DNA of 64,000 nt from the NCBI RefSeq assembly GCF_001439695.1, contig NZ_JYLL01000027.1, forward strand, positions 1-64,000, given 5' to 3'. Within the stretch, counting starts at the first letter, position 1. The number at the start of each line of letters is the position of its first letter. Source of the stretch: Pseudomonas veronii. GTDB lineage: Bacteria; Pseudomonadota; Gammaproteobacteria; Pseudomonadales; Pseudomonadaceae. Positions 60,598 to 64,000 of the stretch are shown in pieces. Below the pieces are notes generated by a model, which saw only the letters and a program-made list of their open reading frames with translations, made no database searches and was not told where the DNA came from. Position numbers and translations under genes: made by a program.

Positions 60598-62046
60598 ATG
60601 CTGGACGTGCCCCTGTTGATCGGCGGCCGGTCGTGCCCCGCCCGTGACGGTCGAACCTTCGAGCGTCGCAACCCGGTGACCGGTGAAGTGGTTTCGCGGG
60701 TTGCCGCCGCGACCCTGGACGATGCCGACGCCGCCGTGGCCGCAGCCCAGGCGGCGTTCCCCGGCTGGGCCGCGCTGGCGCCGAATGAACGCCGCACCCG
60801 GTTGCTCAAGGCGGCCGAGCACTTGCAGGCGCGCAGCGCCGAATTCATTGCCGCCGCCGGCGAAACCGGCGCCATGGCCAACTGGTATGGCTTCAACGTG
60901 CGCCTGGCCGCCAACATGCTGCGTGAAGCGGCGTCGATGACCACCCAGATCACCGGTGAAGTGATCCCCTCCGATGTCCCCGGCAGTTTCGCCATGGCCC
61001 TGCGTCAGCCGTGCGGCGTGGTGCTGGGGATTGCGCCGTGGAATGCCCCGGTCATCCTCGCCACGCGCGCCATCGCCATGCCGCTGGCCTGCGGCAATAC
61101 CGTGGTGCTCAAGGCTTCGGAGTTAAGCCCGGCAGTGCATCGCCTGATTGGCCAGGTCTTGCAGGATGCCGGGCTGGGCGATGGCGTGGTCAACGTCATC
61201 AGCAACGCACCGGCCGATGCCGCCGCGATTGTCGAACGGCTGATCGCCAACCCGGCGGTGCGCCGGGTCAACTTCACCGGCTCGACCCATGTCGGGCGGA
61301 TTGTCGGCGAACTCTCGGCGCGTCACCTCAAGCCGGCCTTGCTGGAACTGGGCGGCAAGGCGCCGCTCCTGGTGCTCGACGACGCCGACCTGGATGCGGC
61401 GGTTGCCGCGGCAGCGTTTGGTGCCTACTTCAACCAGGGGCAGATTTGCATGTCCACCGAGCGCCTGATTGTCGATGCCAAGGTCGCCGATGCGTTTATC
61501 GCCAAGCTGACCGCCAAGGTCGCCAGCCTGCGCGCCGGTGACCCCGCGGCGGCGGATTCGGTCTTGGGTTCCCTGGTGGATGCCAGCGCCGGTACGCGCA
61601 TCAAGGCCCTGATCGACGATGCGCTGGGCAAGGGCGCACGGCTGGTCGCGGGCGGCCAGTTGGAGGGCAGCATCCTGCAGCCGACCCTGATCGATGGCGT
61701 CACCGAGAACATGCGCTTGTACCGCGAAGAATCCTTCGGCCCGGTGGCGGTGTTGCTGCGCGGTGACGGTGATGAAGCACTGCTGCGCCTGGCCAACGAC
61801 TCCGAGTTCGGCCTGTCGGCGGCGATCTTCAGCCGCGACACCGGGCGTGCGCTGGCGCTGGCGCAGCGGGTGGAGTCGGGCATTTGCCACATCAACGGGC
61901 CGACCGTGCATGACGAGGCGCAGATGCCCTTTGGCGGGGTCAAGTCCAGCGGTTACGGCAGCTTTGGCGGCAAGGCGTCGATTGAACACTTCACGCAATT
62001 GCGCTGGGTGACCTTGCAGAACGGGCCGCGGCATTACCCGATCTGA
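60598..62046 (+). CDS. vdh: vanillin dehydrogenase
   Basis: This 482-residue protein has the N-terminus MLDVPLLIGGRSCPARDGRTF and AGETGAMANWYGFNVRLAAN of Pseudomonas Vdh. Catalytic Glu lies in LLELGGKAPLL and catalytic Cys in NQGQICMSTERL; the end is LRWVTLQNGPRHYPI. It oxidises vanillin to vanillate with NAD, preventing toxic aldehyde build-up after Ech. A good ribosome site (AAGAGGAATCACC) precedes the ATG. It is followed by fcs 62 bp downstream. Confidence 0.93.
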   Translation: MLDVPLLIGGRSCPARDGRTFERRNPVTGEVVSRVAAATLDDADAAVAAAQAAFPGWAALAPNERRTRLLKAAEHLQARSAEFIAAAGETGAMANWYGFNVRLAANMLREAASMTTQITGEVIPSDVPGSFAMALRQPCGVVLGIAPWNAPVILATRAIAMPLACGNTVVLKASELSPAVHRLIGQVLQDAGLGDGVVNVISNAPADAAAIVERLIANPAVRRVNFTGSTHVGRIVGELSARHLKPALLELGGKAPLLVLDDADLDAAVAAAAFGAYFNQGQICMSTERLIVDAKVADAFIAKLTAKVASLRAGDPAAADSVLGSLVDASAGTRIKALIDDALGKGARLVAGGQLEGSILQPTLIDGVTENMRLYREESFGPVAVLLRGDGDEALLRLANDSEFGLSAAIFSRDTGRALALAQRVESGICHINGPTVHDEAQMPFGGVKSSGYGSFGGKASIEHFTQLRWVTLQNGPRHYPI

Positions 62047-62108
62047 GCAGGCGTCGCGACATAACAATAACAAGGCGGCTGTGATCCGCCTTGCTGGAGG
62101 ACACCCTT

Positions 62109-63983
62109 GTGAGTTCCGAATTCAGACCGCAACCCCAGCCCGCACCGCGCTACCGCGAGGTCTCCATCGGCCACGCCCCGGTGGCGGTCACTGAAGAGCA
62201 GGGCGTGCTGCATATGCGTTCCCTGGAGCCATTGGCCGAGTTGCCGGCGCGCTTGCTCGATCGTCTGGTGCATTGGGCCCGGGTGCGTCCCGAACAGACC
62301 TTCATCGCCGCACGCCAGGCCGATGGTGACTGGCGTCGCGTCAGCTACGCGCAGATGCTTGAGAGCGTGCGGGCGATTGCCCAGGCCTTGCTGAGTTACG
62401 GCCTGTCGGCAGACAAGCCGCTGGCGTTGCTGTCGGGCAACGACATCGAGCATCTGCAACTGGCCCTCGGTGCGATGTACGCCGGTATCCCTTACTGCCC
62501 GGTGTCGCCGGCGTATTCGTTGTTGTCCCAGGACTTCGCCAAGCTGCGGCATGTATGCGACTTGCTGCAACCGGGGCTGGTGTTCGTCAGCGATGCGGCG
62601 GCCTACCAGCGCGCGATCGACGCGGTATTGCCGGCCGAGACGCCGCTGATCTGCGTGCGCGGCCATGTGCCGGGACGCACCCAGGTCAGCTTCGCGAGCC
62701 TGCTGCAAACCCCGGGCGGCAGTGCGGCCGATCAGGCGTTCAATGCCACCGGCCCGGACAGCATCGCCAAGTTTCTTTTCACCTCGGGCTCGACCAAATT
62801 GCCCAAGGCGGTGATCACCACGCAACGCATGCTCTGCGCCAACCAGCAGATGCTGTTGCAGACGTTTCCGGTGTTCGGCGAAGAGCCGCCGGTGCTGGTG
62901 GACTGGTTGCCGTGGAATCACACCTTCGGCGGCAGCCACAACGTCGGCATCGTGCTCTACAACGGCGGCACCTTTTACCTCGACGCTGGCAAGCCCACGG
63001 CCCAGGGGTTTGCCGAGACCCTGCGCAACCTCAAGGAGGTGTCGCCCACGGCCTATCTGACGGTGCCCAAGGGCTGGGAAGAGTTGGTCAGCGCCCTGGA
63101 GCAGGATGCCGAGTTGCGCGAGTGCTTTTTTGCGCGAATGAAATTGTTTTTCTTCGCCGCCGCGGGCCTGTCGCAAAGTGTCTGGGACCGCCTCGACCGG
63201 GTGGCCGAACAGCACTGCGGAGAACGCATCCGCATGATGGCCGGGCTGGGCATGACCGAAGCCGCGCCATCCTGCACCTTCACCACCGGGCCGTTGTCCA
63301 TGGCCGGCTATATCGGTTTGCCCGCGCCGGGCTGCGAGGTGCGCCTGGTGCCGGTGGACGGCAAGTTCGAAGGGCGCTTTCGCGGGCCGCACATCATGCC
63401 GGGGTACTGGCGGGCGCCGGAACAAACCGCCGAGGTGTTCGACCCGCACGGCTTCTATTGTTCGGGGGACGCGATCAAGCTCGCCGACCCGAATCGGCCG
63501 CAACTGGGGCTGATGTTCGACGGGCGCATCGCCGAGGATTTCAAACTGTCCTCCGGGGTGTTTGTCAGCGTCGGGCCGTTGCGCAATCGCGCGGTGCTGG
63601 AAGGCTCGCCGTATGTGCAGGACCTGGTGATTGCCGCGCCGGACCGCGAATGCCTGGGCGCCCTGGTCTTCCCCAGGCTCTACGAATGCCGCCGGCTGGC
63701 GGGCTTGAACGCCGACGCGAGCGACGCCGACGTACTCGCCAGCGCGCCGGTGCGCCAATGGTTCGGCGACTGGTTGCAGCGCCTCAATCGCGACGCCACC
63801 GGCAATGCCAGCCGTTTGGAATGGATTGCCTTGCTCGACGAGCCGGCGTCTATCGACCGTGGGGAAATTACCGACAAGGGGTCGATCAACCAGCGTGCGG
63901 TACTGCAATGGCGCGCGGCCAAGGTCGAGGCGCTGTATCGCGGTGAAGATGCTGCGATCCTGCGTGCCGAGCCCAAGCCTTGA
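62109..63983 (+). CDS. fcs: feruloyl-CoA synthetase
   Basis: This protein is 624 residues from the GTG at 62109 (SSEFRPQPQPAPRYREVSIG), which has GGAGG 8 bases upstream; a TTG at 62091 is less likely. It is an adenylate-forming enzyme with P-loop FLFTSGSTKLPKAV, A5-like GMTEAAPSC, and the hinge region YCSGDAIKLADP. It activates ferulate (and p-coumarate or caffeate) to the CoA thioester with ATP. It closes the ech-vdh-fcs operon. The stop is 17 bp before the window end, so any downstream gene is not visible. Confidence 0.94.
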   Translation: MSSEFRPQPQPAPRYREVSIGHAPVAVTEEQGVLHMRSLEPLAELPARLLDRLVHWARVRPEQTFIAARQADGDWRRVSYAQMLESVRAIAQALLSYGLSADKPLALLSGNDIEHLQLALGAMYAGIPYCPVSPAYSLLSQDFAKLRHVCDLLQPGLVFVSDAAAYQRAIDAVLPAETPLICVRGHVPGRTQVSFASLLQTPGGSAADQAFNATGPDSIAKFLFTSGSTKLPKAVITTQRMLCANQQMLLQTFPVFGEEPPVLVDWLPWNHTFGGSHNVGIVLYNGGTFYLDAGKPTAQGFAETLRNLKEVSPTAYLTVPKGWEELVSALEQDAELRECFFARMKLFFFAAAGLSQSVWDRLDRVAEQHCGERIRMMAGLGMTEAAPSCTFTTGPLSMAGYIGLPAPGCEVRLVPVDGKFEGRFRGPHIMPGYWRAPEQTAEVFDPHGFYCSGDAIKLADPNRPQLGLMFDGRIAEDFKLSSGVFVSVGPLRNRAVLEGSPYVQDLVIAAPDRECLGALVFPRLYECRRLAGLNADASDADVLASAPVRQWFGDWLQRLNRDATGNASRLEWIALLDEPASIDRGEITDKGSINQRAVLQWRAAKVEALYRGEDAAILRAEPKP

Positions 63984-64000
63984 GCGGCGTGGGGCAATAT

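Noticed and set aside
62034..63908. 624-codon minus-strand open frame
   Set aside because: It is antisense to fcs across nearly its whole length, with no motif or ribosome site; a GC-driven shadow.
1..64000. CRISPR arrays, rRNA operons, intact prophage
   Set aside because: No regularly spaced repeats, no rRNA sequence, and no phage structural or replication genes were seen; the only phage-like hint is the LexA-type box before levansucrase.

Overview
The window reads as the chromosome of a fluorescent-group Pseudomonas. This rests on a GH68 levansucrase of the P. syringae type, a FecI/FecR/TonB iron island, an OprD-type porin, an McpS-like chemoreceptor, and an ech-vdh-fcs ferulate operon whose hydratase carries all five active-site residues reported for the P. 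fluorescens enzyme. No rRNA, CRISPR array or intact tRNA is present.

Region 1 (about 1-9,100) is a degraded genomic-island edge. It holds the 3' end of a tRNA-Gly-like attachment site, two copies of the same frameshifted P4-type integrase as 542-bp direct repeats, IS3-type ends around a chemoreceptor gene, two zinc-less MDR oxidoreductases, a DUF1330 gene, a LysR regulator, and remnants of an F420-type reductase, an alpha/beta hydrolase and an MFS exporter.

Region 2 (about 9,100-26,400) is a chain of small stress and oxidoreductase modules, several with a divergent regulator. These are a hotdog protein/TetR pair with a tandem palindromic operator, HxlR/DoxX/SDR, an MFS exporter with a secreted hydrolase, a YahK-type dehydrogenase/AraC pair, a levansucrase under a perfect LexA-type box, and a phosphoribosyltransferase/universal-stress/aldehyde and alcohol dehydrogenase cluster. 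LysE and SDR genes follow.

Region 3 (26,400-35,100) is a two-component system divergent from a complete RND tripartite efflux operon, followed by an MlaA-like gene.

Region 4 (35,200-46,000) is an iron-siderophore island. On the minus strand lie an ECF sigma factor, FecR-like anti-sigma factor, STN-type TonB receptor, binding protein, a single permease and an ATPase. An MFS gene lies upstream of them, and a paralogous receptor lacking the signalling domain is divergent. Fur-like palindromes precede the sigma gene and the second receptor.

Region 5 (46,000-64,000) is dedicated to plant phenolics. A NylB-like hydrolase, an outer-membrane barrel and an orphan PotF-like binding protein form one set. 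A sigma54 activator (XylR_N/V4R) faces an aldehyde dehydrogenase-calA-transporter operon that has a consensus -24/-12 promoter and an upstream XylR/DmpR-like site. An aromatic-acid MFS carrier, an OprD-type porin, a MarR repressor and ech-vdh-fcs complete the set. Together these genes can take coniferyl alcohol through coniferyl aldehyde, ferulate and feruloyl-CoA to vanillin and vanillate. Vanillate demethylase is not in the window.
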